The position numbers were made by a program, and so were the translations under genes. Below the pieces are notes generated by a model. That model was not told where the DNA came from. It worked only from the letters and a program-made list of their open reading frames with translations, and made no database searches. A stretch of DNA of 64,000 bases from Diphasiastrum complanatum (lineage: Eukaryota; Streptophyta; Lycopodiopsida; Lycopodiales; Lycopodiaceae): assembly GCA_029204225.1 (NCBI GenBank), contig MU832165.1, forward strand, positions 19,907-83,906, given 5' to 3'. The first letter of the stretch is position 1, and each line of letters opens with the position of its first letter. Positions 1 to 8,676 of the stretch are shown here, one piece after another.

Positions 1-524
1 CGCTGAAAATGAGACGGTAGTAGGGCGCTGGACAATAGCTACCAAATATGCAAAAACAATGAAAATTTGCCGAAAAAAATTGACGAAAGTGATGGGTTAC
101 CGCTAAAAATGAGATGGTAGTAGGGCGCTGGACAGCCTCCAATCAATATAAAAAATGGACAGCGAATCGGTGACGAAAAGTGTCAAAAATGATGAGGTAG
201 TAGGGCGCTGGGCAATAGCTACCAAATCTGCAAAAACAATGAAAATCTGCCGAAAAAATCGATGAAAGTGATGGGTTAGCAGGGCGCTGGACAGCCTCCA
301 CCAAAACTGCAAAAAATGATGAAGAAATCGTCGAAAGTGATGGGCAGTAGGGCGCTGGACAGCCACCACCAATCTGCAAAAATAACGGAGAAAGATCGAT
401 GAAAGTGATGGGTGGTAGGGCACTGGACAGCCTCCACCAATCTGCAGGAAGGTTGACGGAGAAAAATCGATGAAAGTGATGGGTGGTAGGGCGTTGGACA
501 GCCTCCACCAATCTGCAGAAAAGT
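1..524 (-). repeat. Regularly spaced GCGCTGG minisatellite in an LTR-element leader
   Basis: The core GGGCGCTGG, with minor variants, starts at 23, 123, 203, 282, 350, 418 and 489, so the period is about 68-100 bp and tightens to 68-71 bp at the right end. The right-hand units are near copies of each other (core, then CAGCCTCCACCAATCTGC, then an A-rich stretch and GATGAAAGTGATGGG). The left-hand units are more diverged. The array stops beside a reverse-oriented tRNA-Met primer-binding site, so it lies in the 5' leader of a - strand LTR retrotransposon. The long open frame across it on the - strand is a by-product of the repetition. Confidence 0.85.
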
Positions 525-536
525 GCTCTGATACCA
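525..536 (-). other. Primer-binding site (tRNA-iMet type)
   Basis: GCTCTGATACCA is the exact reverse complement of TGGTATCAGAGC, the usual plant LTR-retrotransposon primer-binding site complementary to the initiator tRNA-Met 3' end. It orients the element on the - strand, with its leader to the left and its 5' LTR to the right. Confidence 0.85.
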
Positions 537-904
537 AGTTACAAGCTAAGATTCACTAGCTATGCTAGAAAGCAGGACTTAAGCTAGAAAGCAGGAAGAG
601 AATGCTTAAGGAGGCTAAAGAGGAGCAATCATCATAAACTGAATAAAGGAATACAATGTTGCCCTACTTATACCCTCTCCCTGAATCAAATGGAGGATTC
701 AAAAAAAGGGAGGGAAAAGGATTTGGAGGGAAAATAGTGCGCCCTCCCAGTAGGAGGACCCCGCTCCAAATCAATGAGACCAAGTCCTAAAAATATAACC
801 AAATAGGGCCCAAGGCCAGTATATGAATAAAAAGGGCCCTTAGGCCTGCTTATGCATAATAACAATAAAAGAATGGACGCGGCGAATGTAATGAGCCAAG
901 TCCA
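537..904 (-). mobile_element. 5' LTR remnant of a - strand LTR retrotransposon
   Basis: This non-coding stretch sits on the LTR side of the primer-binding site at 525-536. It holds short internal duplications (GCTAGAAAGCAGGA twice, 565-600). No second LTR is in the window and the outer end cannot be fixed, because LINE-A sequence begins near 905. The LTR assignment rests on position alone. Confidence 0.5.
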
Positions 905-912
905 TAACTCTC

Positions 913-1442
913 ATGGAGGCATTTGGTGTCACTATCACTGATCTTCCCTCGGGTACGCACCAATACATTAGACGTTTTTTATACAAAGCATATCTCGACC
1001 ATACTTGGCGACGCCAGTTGGGGGTTAAGCCCGATTACTACCAAATTCACTTTTTGGAGCAAGATGCTACTGGTCTTCCAGTTTTACCTCGATATTTGTC
1101 TTCACTGGTCTCTGTTTCACTTTGGAACAATTTAGAGACTCCTCGCACCAGTTGGCTATTGAGATTGGCAGATTCCAGGGTACACCACGAGAGGAGAGAT
1201 TATGCCAGCTATGTTCTTTACATGAGATCGAGTCCGAGGACCATTTCATCTTTAGATGCCCTATATATTATGGGATTAGAAGGAGATATCACTGCCTATT
1301 CCGAGACATGCCTACTACACTTAGATCACTTATTGCATATGAGGACCTTCGCTGTGTTGCGGTTATGATACGAGAGATGGTCTTGCTACGACAGGATATG
1401 TACCAATCAGCTCACCAGCCACATCCTAGCTCTCAGGCTTAG
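913..1442 (+). pseudogene. LINE-A ORF2 C-terminal fragment with CCHC motif, frameshifted
   Basis: The frame from 913 encodes a segment with ITDLPSGTHQYIRR, matching DLPRGTHSYIRG in LINE-B. Near 1125 the homology moves to another frame, which carries SSHQLAIE and the zinc motif CQLC...HFIFRC (C-x2-C-x9-H-x4-C), then PIYYGIRRRYHCLFRD, ending at 1442. The one-base shift makes this a dead copy. In LINEs such a terminal Cys/His motif is thought to bind template RNA or target DNA. Identification is by direct comparison with LINE-B at 5852-6538. Confidence 0.88.
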
Positions 1443-1827
1443 ATTACGTCATTCTTCTCCAGGAGACGACCACGTCGAGACCTTGAGTTTGATGATGATG
1501 ACGACGATACACCACCTCACAGATATCAGAGACAGTGTATCACTCACAGTCATGTGGCAGCTCGCACTACCCGTCTTGTCATGAGAGCACACAATTTTCA
1601 CCCTCCTAGATGACGTCAGCGACGGTCCATATTACCTCCTGCAACAGCTCGATCACATCCTTTTTCAGCAGCAGTGCTAGATGATATGACTCTATTCTTA
1701 GCAATTATTTTGCTCCCACTTATGGACAGTTTGTAGTTTACAGTTATATTGTTCATCTTTTATGCATTTCTTGGAGACGTTTATATACGCTCCCATGGTT
1801 ACCGTTACTTGACATGTACTCTTATTG

Positions 1828-1857
1828 GTCTTATATGCCTTTTGGCATGGAAAAGAC
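1828..1857 (+). other. LINE-A 3'-terminal two-tier hairpin
   Basis: Outer arms GTCTT (1828-1832) and AAGAC (1853-1857) enclose inner arms ATGCC (1835-1839) and GGCAT (1844-1848) around a TTTT loop. The same layout with different, still complementary, inner arms occurs at the 3' ends of four other copies here. It is probably the RNA element recognised by the LINE reverse transcriptase; that role is inferred. Confidence 0.75.
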
Positions 1858-1868
1858 GTTAATAAAGC

Positions 1869-1890
1869 TTCCTCTCTCTCTCTCTCTCTC
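1869..1890 (+). repeat. (TC)n tail of LINE-A
   Basis: A pyrimidine tract (TTCC then TC repeats) directly follows TTAATAAAGC. It takes the place of a poly(A) tail and marks the junction with LINE-B. Confidence 0.85.
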
Positions 1891-2032
1891 ATGACAAAGT
1901 TACGCTCATTTTTGTAAAACTGCTTGATTAGGGTTTTGCTTCCTCTCTCATCTATCTCTTGCAAATCATCCTACGGCTTCGCTTCGCCTTCCTCTAGGCT
2001 TTGTCTTCCGCACAAAGCGTGCTAAGAAGTTT

Positions 2033-2999
2033 ATGTCTATAGGCTCTCGCAAACGTCTTCGTACTTTGGAAATTGCATCCACCATGCCTATCGATTCTGT
2101 CAGCGCTCCGCCGCCACAGGTTGCTGCTTCATCCTCAGCTGCTATGGGAGACACATGCCACACCTACACGTGGCACACCACTCCTGAGAACATCTCCTCG
2201 TTGAATGAGTACATTTCTAAGCAATTTGCCGCTTTTCTTTCACAACTCAATGAACTTCGTGCGGATTTGCATACTAAGACTGCCACGATTGACGCTCAAC
2301 AAGCTGAAATTGCTTCTCTTCGTGCTGTGCTTAGTGCTTTGCAGAGGGACATCATCCCTAATATCTCCCGTGTTGTTGAGGATACTAAGGCATCCATGAG
2401 TAAGCTTCCCCTACTTGAGCGCCAGATACATGAAACTGTTGAGTGCACTTCCCGGATTCCCGTTCTTGAACAGCTCCTTCATGAGACGGTGGAACATGTA
2501 TAGAAAGTACCTACTCTCGAGCAAGAAGTACGTGAGACCAAATCATGGGCTTCTACCCTGAGATCATCTACCACCTCTTCGTCTTCTGTAGCACCCTCCT
2601 TAGACACCATGGTACAAGGCGTCTTGGCAGAACAACAACGTCGGGACGACAAAAAAGCTCAACTTAAGATTCCGAGGTCTTTCTACTAAGGGCACAACAC
2701 CGGACCAGGTTACCTCTTTGTTTGCTTCACGCATGGGGCTCTCAGTTCCAGGTATCCAGTATGCTTGGCGCCTCCAGCATGATCCCAAGGTATTATTTGT
2801 CAAATTCAAAACTATGGACGACCGGCAGACAGTTCTTCGTGCGCGTCGTACTCTCCGAGGCTCTCATATTTACATAGATGATGACCTTACTCACTGCCAA
2901 TGGTTACAGCGTAAAACTATTATTCAGGAGGCAAGGACAAAACAACAGCGGGTGGTATTTACAAATGGCAACCCTTGCTTTTTCTCCAAGCGTCAATAG
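2033..2999 (+). pseudogene. LINE-B ORF1 (coiled coil plus RRM/CTD-like), broken
   Basis: The ORF opens at ATG 2033. A Pro/Ala/Ser-rich start is followed by a long heptad-like helix (from about 2190) rich in Leu, Glu and Gln. The first break is an in-frame TAG at 2501-2503. The second is an extra base near 2672. After it, the frame ending at 2999 encodes the C-terminal half, with TLRGSHIYIDDDLTHCQ matching TLRGTTIYLDEDLTFIQ of the intact LINE-C ORF1. The likely role, by analogy to L1 ORF1p, is to coat the element RNA. The terminal TAG (2997-2999) is in the same frame as ORF2. Confidence 0.82.
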
Positions 3000-5900
3000 G
3001 AAGTTGGGGTACTCGGGCATGGGAGCAGCCCGATAGCCCCAGCTAGCGTCACATTCGGTTTTTGGAATTGTGGCGGCCTCTCCACCTCTTCTACAGCGGC
3101 TGATCTTGACACCTATCTATGTTCGGCTGATTTTCTACTTTTTGCACAGACATATGAGTCTTCCACACACCCACTTCCGCACATTTCTGGTTTTCAGTGG
3201 ATTTCTGCTCCACGACCTATGCTACAGGGCAGAATACTTCGAGCCTCTGGTGGAGTTGCATGTTTGTACAGGTTGGTGTATACTCCTTCTATTCGGTTGG
3301 TGTCTCAGGATACTTATGGCCGTTACTTGTGGCTTCAGATTACTGCATCCTTCTTGGGGCTGGACCAGGATTTGTTTGTTGCAGTGTGCTACTTTGCTCC
3401 CCACACTTCAGTGTTTATGGATTTGGGAGGTGATCCTTTTCAAGCCCTTTCTGACGGCGTGCTAGACTCTCTGTACAATGTTACATATTGCTTGCAGGGG
3501 ACTTTAACGCACGCACAACCGCTCGCCAGATTGAGTTCTATGCTGACACACTCTCTCTTCATCCGTTGGATACCTCTTATGCCCATTATTCTCAGGACTC
3601 ATCAGCGACAATTACTCTTTTTGGGGAACAGCTTCTGAGGTTGTTTAAGCACACGGTCTCATTATTCTCAATGGTCTTCTTCAATGGCCATCCTCCTCTG
3701 CATATACTTGCCACCCATTTGGTGGCGGTCACAGCGTAGTGGACTATTTCATTGCATCTCCTGCTTTATTGCCCCGCCTGGCATCCTTCACCATCGCTAC
3801 CCCGTCCTCGCTGATCACTCTCTGCTCTACCTCTCCTTCTCCCCAGCGCCGAGTCCGCCTTCTCCTCCACCTTCCCTCTTTGTTCGACCCACCCGCTATC
3901 GTATACCTCCTCATCAATCCCAGGCCTATGTTGCCCACGTCTCTCGTCTTCTGGACCACTTTCCTTCCTCCTCCGATGTCACTACCCGAGCCTGCTTTTT
4001 AACACACGCTCTGACTACTGCCGCTCATGCCATTGCACCCCCTCGCCGCTTCTCTTCTCATCGTCGTACCCATACTAAATGGTATGACAACGACTGTTCT
4101 TTCTTCTAGAAATATGTCGAGTTCCTCAAATTCTCCAATTCTACACTGTCTTCTTCCGCAGAAAAGCAGCTTCGTTCCCTTCTCCGCAAAAAGAAAGTGG
4201 CCTACTTTTCTTCCCGTTCCTCCTACCTCCTTCGCTCCCTCCACTCTGCTTCCTCGGCTACTTTTTGGAAGATCTTTCTTCATAAGCCCCTATCCATTGC
4301 ACCCATCCCTCTTCAATCTTGGGTCGACTATGCAACCAACCTATATACAACTGCTCACCCTTCCATCCCTCTTTCTTCTCGTCCTACCCACTCTGACCTC
4401 TTTTCTCCTGACATGGTTGAAGCCACCATCTGCAAACTCAAGAACAATCGTACGTCTGACATTGACCTCCTTTCAGCCAAGCTCCTCAAACCAATTGCCA
4501 AACTCGCCTCCCCTTTCTTGGCCCGCTGTTTCAACCGCTCTGTCGTTGATGGTTTCCCCATACCTTGGGCCACCGATCTCCTTCATCCCATTCTTAAAGC
4601 AGGCGATGCCATGAATGTCCACAACTATCGCACTATTATGATTGGTCATACCATGGCCAAGTTGCTATTCTCCAGAAATTCGTTACGGCAGAGGGCCGAG
4701 GCTGATTCTCGACTATTATATAAGACTGGCCAGGCTGGCTTCCGCCGAGGTTATAGCACTCTTGATCATGTCCTCACTCTACGTACTATCATTGAGGAGG
4801 CAAAGCATATGGGCAAGAAGGTATTTGCTTGTTTCATTGATCTCTCTAAGGCCTTTGATACTGTTCCCCGTCATCTTTTGATCAGCAGACTATGTCAGCT
4901 TGGCTTTTCCGACTCTATTCTCGCGGCAGTGGTTGCTCTGTATGAGAGAGTTCTAGCACGTATTCGGCTGGGTACTGATTTGTCTTCTCCCATCCGTAGC
5001 ACTGTTGGCGTCAAGCAAGGCTATCCACTATCCCCTCCGCTCTTTGCATTTTATATTGATGTTCTAGAGCGCCTCATTCGTGAAGAAGGTGGAGACGGTT
5101 GCCCGCTGGCTCATTTGCTCATCCCCATTCTGCTTTATGCTGATGACATTGTCCTGCTTTCTTCCTCACTAGAAGGGTTGCAGTGTCACTTACAGGTCTT
5201 ACATCGCTTTTGTGTTGCTTGGGGTCTCTCTATTAACTTAAAAAAGACGAAGATCATGATTTTCAACACCAATCGACAAAGCCTTCACAATTATCAATTC
5301 TTCTATGACGGCCAGGAAGTTGACATTGTTGCCTCTTATACTTACTTGGGAGTCTTGTTTACTGCGCCCCTTCTTGGTTTCCGCCAGGCTGCATTTGCGC
5401 ACATTTCCTCCGGTCTTTCAGCATTGGTCCAGTTCGAGCGTGGTTGTACAATGAATTATATTTTTGATCCCGCTACTAGATGCCAATTGTTTCACACGCG
5501 GGTGGTTCCAGCAATGATGTATGCCTCCGAGATTTGGTTGCCAGGACTTTCTCTCCGGGACTGGGCAGGCATTTCCCGCATTCAGGCCACTATGTTGGGT
5601 CGCATGATATGTGCGAAGACTACCACCCCTCATGATATCCTATCTGCTGAGTTTGCTACTCTTCTATCATCCTTGAGGGCTTTTTCCGCCTTATTCTTTT
5701 TCTTCAGCGGATTCAGGAGATTCGTGCATCTCACCCGGATAGATACATAGTTGTTGCGGTTACTTCTTCACGTGTCCTAGCTGATTCCCATGCCAAGCTA
5801 TCCTGGTACCAGCAGGCGTCTGATCTCTTACGACATCTGGGCGTCTCTATCATGGATCTTCCTCGTGGTACGCATTCATATATCCGAGGCTATGTATTCC

Positions 5901-6538
5901 ATCGATATATGCAGCAAACTTGGAGCTCCCTCCCACCTTCCCGTATTCGACTGAGCTATTACCAGACACACTTCCTCTCTCTGGATCCTTCTGGTTTGCC
6001 ATTTTTGCCGCTCTATCTCTCACAGCCCCTATCACACGGCATGCGCTATCGTCTTGGGCAGTTGCGCATTTCCTCTCATCAGCTTGCTATTGAGGCCAGT
6101 CGTGCATGGGATATCCCCCGGGAGCGTCGTCTATGTCGCTTGTGCTCGTTGAAGGAGGTGGAAGATGAAGCCCATTTCCTCCTCAGATGTCCGTTGTATT
6201 ATGAGATACGGGGGAGGTATTATTGTCTCTTTCGCGATGGCCCGCATACACTTTGCAGTTTTGTCTTCTATCCGGATGCTCGTTGCTTGGGACTTCTTGT
6301 TCGTGAGATGCTTACCCTCCGTCAGTCTCATCTGCCTGCACCAGATCACCTGGGGTTAGACTCCCGGCAGCTGCTTCTCACTGGCTTCTTTCGGACTCGA
6401 GCACATGCTGATGATTCCGATGATGAGATTCCTATCGCTGTGCCACCGCGGAAAAAGCCCAGATGTAGTCGGCACTCGCCTCCATCGGGGCCCATTGTAC
6501 GGTCCACTCAGCGAACACTTCACACTTACTTTCGCTGA
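3000..6538 (+). pseudogene. LINE-B ORF2: APE endonuclease, reverse transcriptase, CCHC motif
   Basis: The endonuclease starts around 3048 (FGFWNCGGLS), with the catalytic-loop motif AGDFNAR near 3495 and HSVVDYF near 3735. The reverse transcriptase runs from about 4400 to 5400, with FIDLSKAFDTVPRHLL, GVKQGYPLSP and the catalytic LLYADDIVLL (YADD codons 5136-5147). The C-terminal part (5852-6538) has the zinc motif CRLC...HFLLRC. Frames break near 3480, 3725 and 5680, with a TAG at 4107-4109. No ATG lies between the ORF1 stop and the endonuclease; the frame is simply open from 3000. The protein would nick the target and copy LINE RNA there. Confidence 0.9.
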
Positions 6539-6554
6539 TATGTACTTATTCTCC

Positions 6555-6625
6555 ACCTGGCCCGGGTTGTGGGCATTGGTACTTTTTCTGTAGTTCTTCT
6601 GTTATACCTGGCCCGGGTTGTGGGC
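6555..6625 (+). repeat. 20-bp direct repeat in the LINE-B 3' UTR
   Basis: ACCTGGCCCGGGTTGTGGGC occurs at 6555-6574 and again at 6606-6625. Each copy contains a CCCGGG palindrome. Confidence 0.85.
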
Positions 6626-6716
6626 TACTTTCATTCGTCGCTAGTTTATAGCATTTTACGACCACGTCCTCCTATGGATGATGCTCCCGCTGTTGCTTGT
6701 ACATATTTTCTTTTTG

Positions 6717-6763
6717 GTCTTATGCACCCACGGGTGCCCAAAAGACGTTAATAAAGCTCTCTT

Positions 6764-6823
<60 letters not shown>
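6717..6823 (+). other. LINE-B 3' hairpin and (TTTC)n(TC)n tail
   Basis: Outer arms GTCTT (6717-6721) and AAGAC (6742-6746) enclose the inner stem GCACC/GGTGC (6724-6728 and 6733-6737) with a 4-base loop. Then come GTTAATAAAG and a CTTTCTTTC(TC)n tract from 6757 to 6823. The inner stem sequence differs from LINE-A yet still pairs. Confidence 0.8.
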
Positions 6824-6826
<3 letters not shown>

Positions 6827-6890
6827 CCTAGCGCTCCTCTCTCGCGATGGCCTAGCGCTCCTCTCTCGCGTTGGCCTAGTGCTCCATCTC
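6824..6890 (+). repeat. 24-bp tandem repeat at the LINE-C 5' end
   Basis: Units begin with TGGCCTAG at 6824, 6848 and 6872. The first two are almost identical and the third is partial and diverged. Tandem units at the 5' end are common in LINE promoters; a promoter role here is only a guess. Confidence 0.8.
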
Positions 6891-7070
6891 CAGCGCTCTG
6901 CTGCCTCCAACCAGCGAGTGTGATGCCCTCCAGCGGAACCTGCCTCCAGTAACAATGGCAGCGAGTTTACCTTCAACCGGCGACCTGATCAACATCGATG
7001 CATAAACCTGCCTTTAACGGAACAAATAGATTGCAGAACCAGGACTGTTTGATTGCAGAGGATTCGAATC

Positions 7071-8069
7071 ATGGCCAAAAGTAAGAGGGGTGGTGGACCT
7101 GCCCTTCCTGCCAACATTGCTTCATCCACTTCATCCTCTTCATCTACCACATCTTCTTCTTCCATTTCAGACCCGTCCATCGCACCTACCTTCGATCCAC
7201 CTTCACCTTCACCTTCCATTCCAGTTGCAATCCCTATATCTCCGTCAGATCCTATTCTTGATAATAGTGAATCCATCATAGCTGATCCTTTGACCCCGAA
7301 TACCCCAGAAGAGGAATTACCTCTGCCTCCAACCTTTATGATCTCTGTCATTCGTGCAGATCAGTTACGTTCCTATGAATATTTCAACGACCATCGGAAA
7401 AAACTTCTTTCTCTTGAAGCTATGATCCAAGCTGTTCAATCTCATCTTCAGAAACTAGATTCGTCTATCGATGATCTCAAGAAAGAAGTTGCAGCTGTCA
7501 AAATCGAAGCTTCCTCTCATTCGACTACTTCAGCTAAGATCCAACAACTTGAAAGTCAAGTGGAACAGCATCATACCGCTGTCCGATCCTGGGCAGATTT
7601 GCTTAAAGGTCCTAATACTGCTGTTCTACCACCTCCACCTTCTTTTATCTCAGCTACGTTCACCAAGAGCCGTTTGCGAGAGCAAAAGGCTCTTAATGTC
7701 CGAGTAAGAGGTATTACGAACTCCCATGATGTTGTTGGTGAAGCTAAAAATTTTCTTGAAGAGAGTCTTCAACACCACCACAAAGATATGGATACTGCAT
7801 GGCGACCTAAGAAAGATCCAAGTACTCTTGTTATACGCTTTGCATCTGCCACTGGTCGTCATGAAGCGCTAGGGAAGAGATCTACATTGCGGGGCACCAC
7901 AATATACCTGGATGAAGACCTTACTTTCATTCAGGTTCAAGAACGGAAAAAAGAAAAACAGGAGGCTCTAACGAATGGAAAGCGGTTGATCTACAGGGAT
8001 GGTATCATCCGTTTTGTAGATATTAAACCTGCTACTATTAACGAGATATCTGAGACTATTCAGAGTTAG
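7071..8069 (+). CDS. LINE-C ORF1 protein (332 aa, L1-ORF1p-like architecture)
   Basis: This is an uninterrupted 332-residue frame from ATG 7071. Residues 1-85 are Ser/Pro/Thr-rich and probably disordered. A coiled coil spans about 100-175 (hydrophobic heptads around QAVQSHLQKLDSSIDDLKKE). An RRM-like segment begins near 205 (NVRVRGITNS, then TLVIRF near 253). A basic C-terminal domain follows, with LRGTTIYLDEDLTF and RLIYRDGIIRF. This order matches the trimerising, RNA-binding ORF1p of L1-type elements (Transposase_22-like). No CCHC zinc knuckle is present, unlike many plant L1 ORF1 proteins. With no ORF2 partner in this copy, it may bind its own RNA and rely on ORF2 from relatives; that is inferred. 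Confidence 0.82.
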   Translation: MAKSKRGGGPALPANIASSTSSSSSTTSSSSISDPSIAPTFDPPSPSPSIPVAIPISPSDPILDNSESIIADPLTPNTPEEELPLPPTFMISVIRADQLRSYEYFNDHRKKLLSLEAMIQAVQSHLQKLDSSIDDLKKEVAAVKIEASSHSTTSAKIQQLESQVEQHHTAVRSWADLLKGPNTAVLPPPPSFISATFTKSRLREQKALNVRVRGITNSHDVVGEAKNFLEESLQHHHKDMDTAWRPKKDPSTLVIRFASATGRHEALGKRSTLRGTTIYLDEDLTFIQVQERKKEKQEALTNGKRLIYRDGIIRFVDIKPATINEISETIQS

Positions 8070-8229
8070 TGAGAGAGTTAGAGCACTGAAGAGATGCCAG
8101 TTGAATCTGTAAGTGGTCTACGTACCATATAACCCTGGACATTATCCTCTTCTTAGTTAGTTTTGGTTTAGTTATGTTGTTTGACGGCAATGTTCCGTCT
8201 TGGTTTCACTTTATCTGATGTAGTTGCTC

Positions 8230-8329
8230 GTCTTATACGCCTTTTGGCTTGGAAAGACGTTAATAAAGCTTTCTTTCTTTCTTTCTCTCTCTCTCTCTCT
8301 CCCTCTCTCTCTCACTCTCTCTCTCTCTT
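8230..8329 (+). other. LINE-C 3' hairpin and pyrimidine tail
   Basis: Outer arms GTCTT (8230-8234) and AAGAC (8254-8258) flank GCC-TTTT-GGC (8239-8248). GTTAATAAAGC and a (TTTC)n(TC)n tract follow to 8329. The inner stem is shorter than in the other copies. Confidence 0.75.
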
Positions 8330-8668
8330 AATGACATATTATCCACTAGAGATTGTTGCACGATTCATCTTTTTGTGGTAATTTTTTGGTACATGTAATG
8401 CTTCCTCTCTGATCTTTTCATAAAAGTGAGCCCCTATAAATACACAGGTCTAGAAATACCGATCTTAGAAACAGAAGTAGCAGGTTGAGTGTGAAATTGA
8501 GTAATGTCCTTATGTATCTCTGGACCTCAGCCAAGCATGACAGAAGGAGACGATATCGTTTCTCAGAAAAATGCATGATGGTAATCTAAGAGACAATTAT
8601 TTCCTAAAATTGATGGTGACCATAAAACGAACAGTTGGTCGTAACTAGGAATGAGTAGCAAAAACTTG
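8330..8668. other. Unassigned sequence between LINE-C and the hAT-like element
   Basis: No coding segment is recognised. A TATA-like CTATAAATA at about 8433 is followed by unremarkable sequence. It could belong to an old LTR or to the intron upstream of the DCN1-like exons. Confidence 0.4.
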
Positions 8669-8676
8669 CTGCAGAA

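Larger units (their letters stand above)
905..1890 (+). mobile_element. LINE-A: 5'-truncated LINE, ORF2 tail plus 3' UTR
   Basis: This is a 5'-truncated copy. It starts inside the C-terminal part of ORF2, continues through the zinc motif and a 3' UTR of about 400 bp, and ends with the family's hairpin, AAAAGACGTTAATAAAGC and a (TC)n tail. LINE-B starts directly after the tail. The 5' truncation point near 905 is approximate. Confidence 0.85.
1891..6823 (+). mobile_element. LINE-B: essentially full-length, decayed LINE
   Basis: Starting right after the LINE-A tail, this copy holds a short 5' UTR, ORF1 (2033-2999), ORF2 with endonuclease, reverse transcriptase and CCHC motif (3000-6538), a 3' UTR with a 20-bp direct repeat, the terminal hairpin and a (TTTC)n(TC)n tail. 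Several frameshifts and two stops show it is inactive. The APE endonuclease and the microsatellite tail set it apart from the poly(A)-tailed L1s usual in plants. I cannot place its clade without a reverse transcriptase tree. Confidence 0.88.
6824..8329 (+). mobile_element. LINE-C: ORF1-only LINE (half-LINE), intact ORF1
   Basis: This copy starts at the end of the LINE-B tail with a 24-bp tandem repeat. It carries one intact ORF1 (7071-8069), then a 3' UTR of about 200 bp, the family hairpin and a (TTTC)n(TC)n tail. No ORF2 sequence lies between ORF1 and the 3' UTR. A second copy with the same ORF1-to-3'UTR join lies at 53676-54100, so this looks like a propagated non-autonomous form and not a one-off deletion. 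Confidence 0.85.

Noticed and set aside
103-537. 144-residue - strand open frame
   Set aside because: It is an open frame across a minisatellite and its peptide repeats with the DNA period; no domain.
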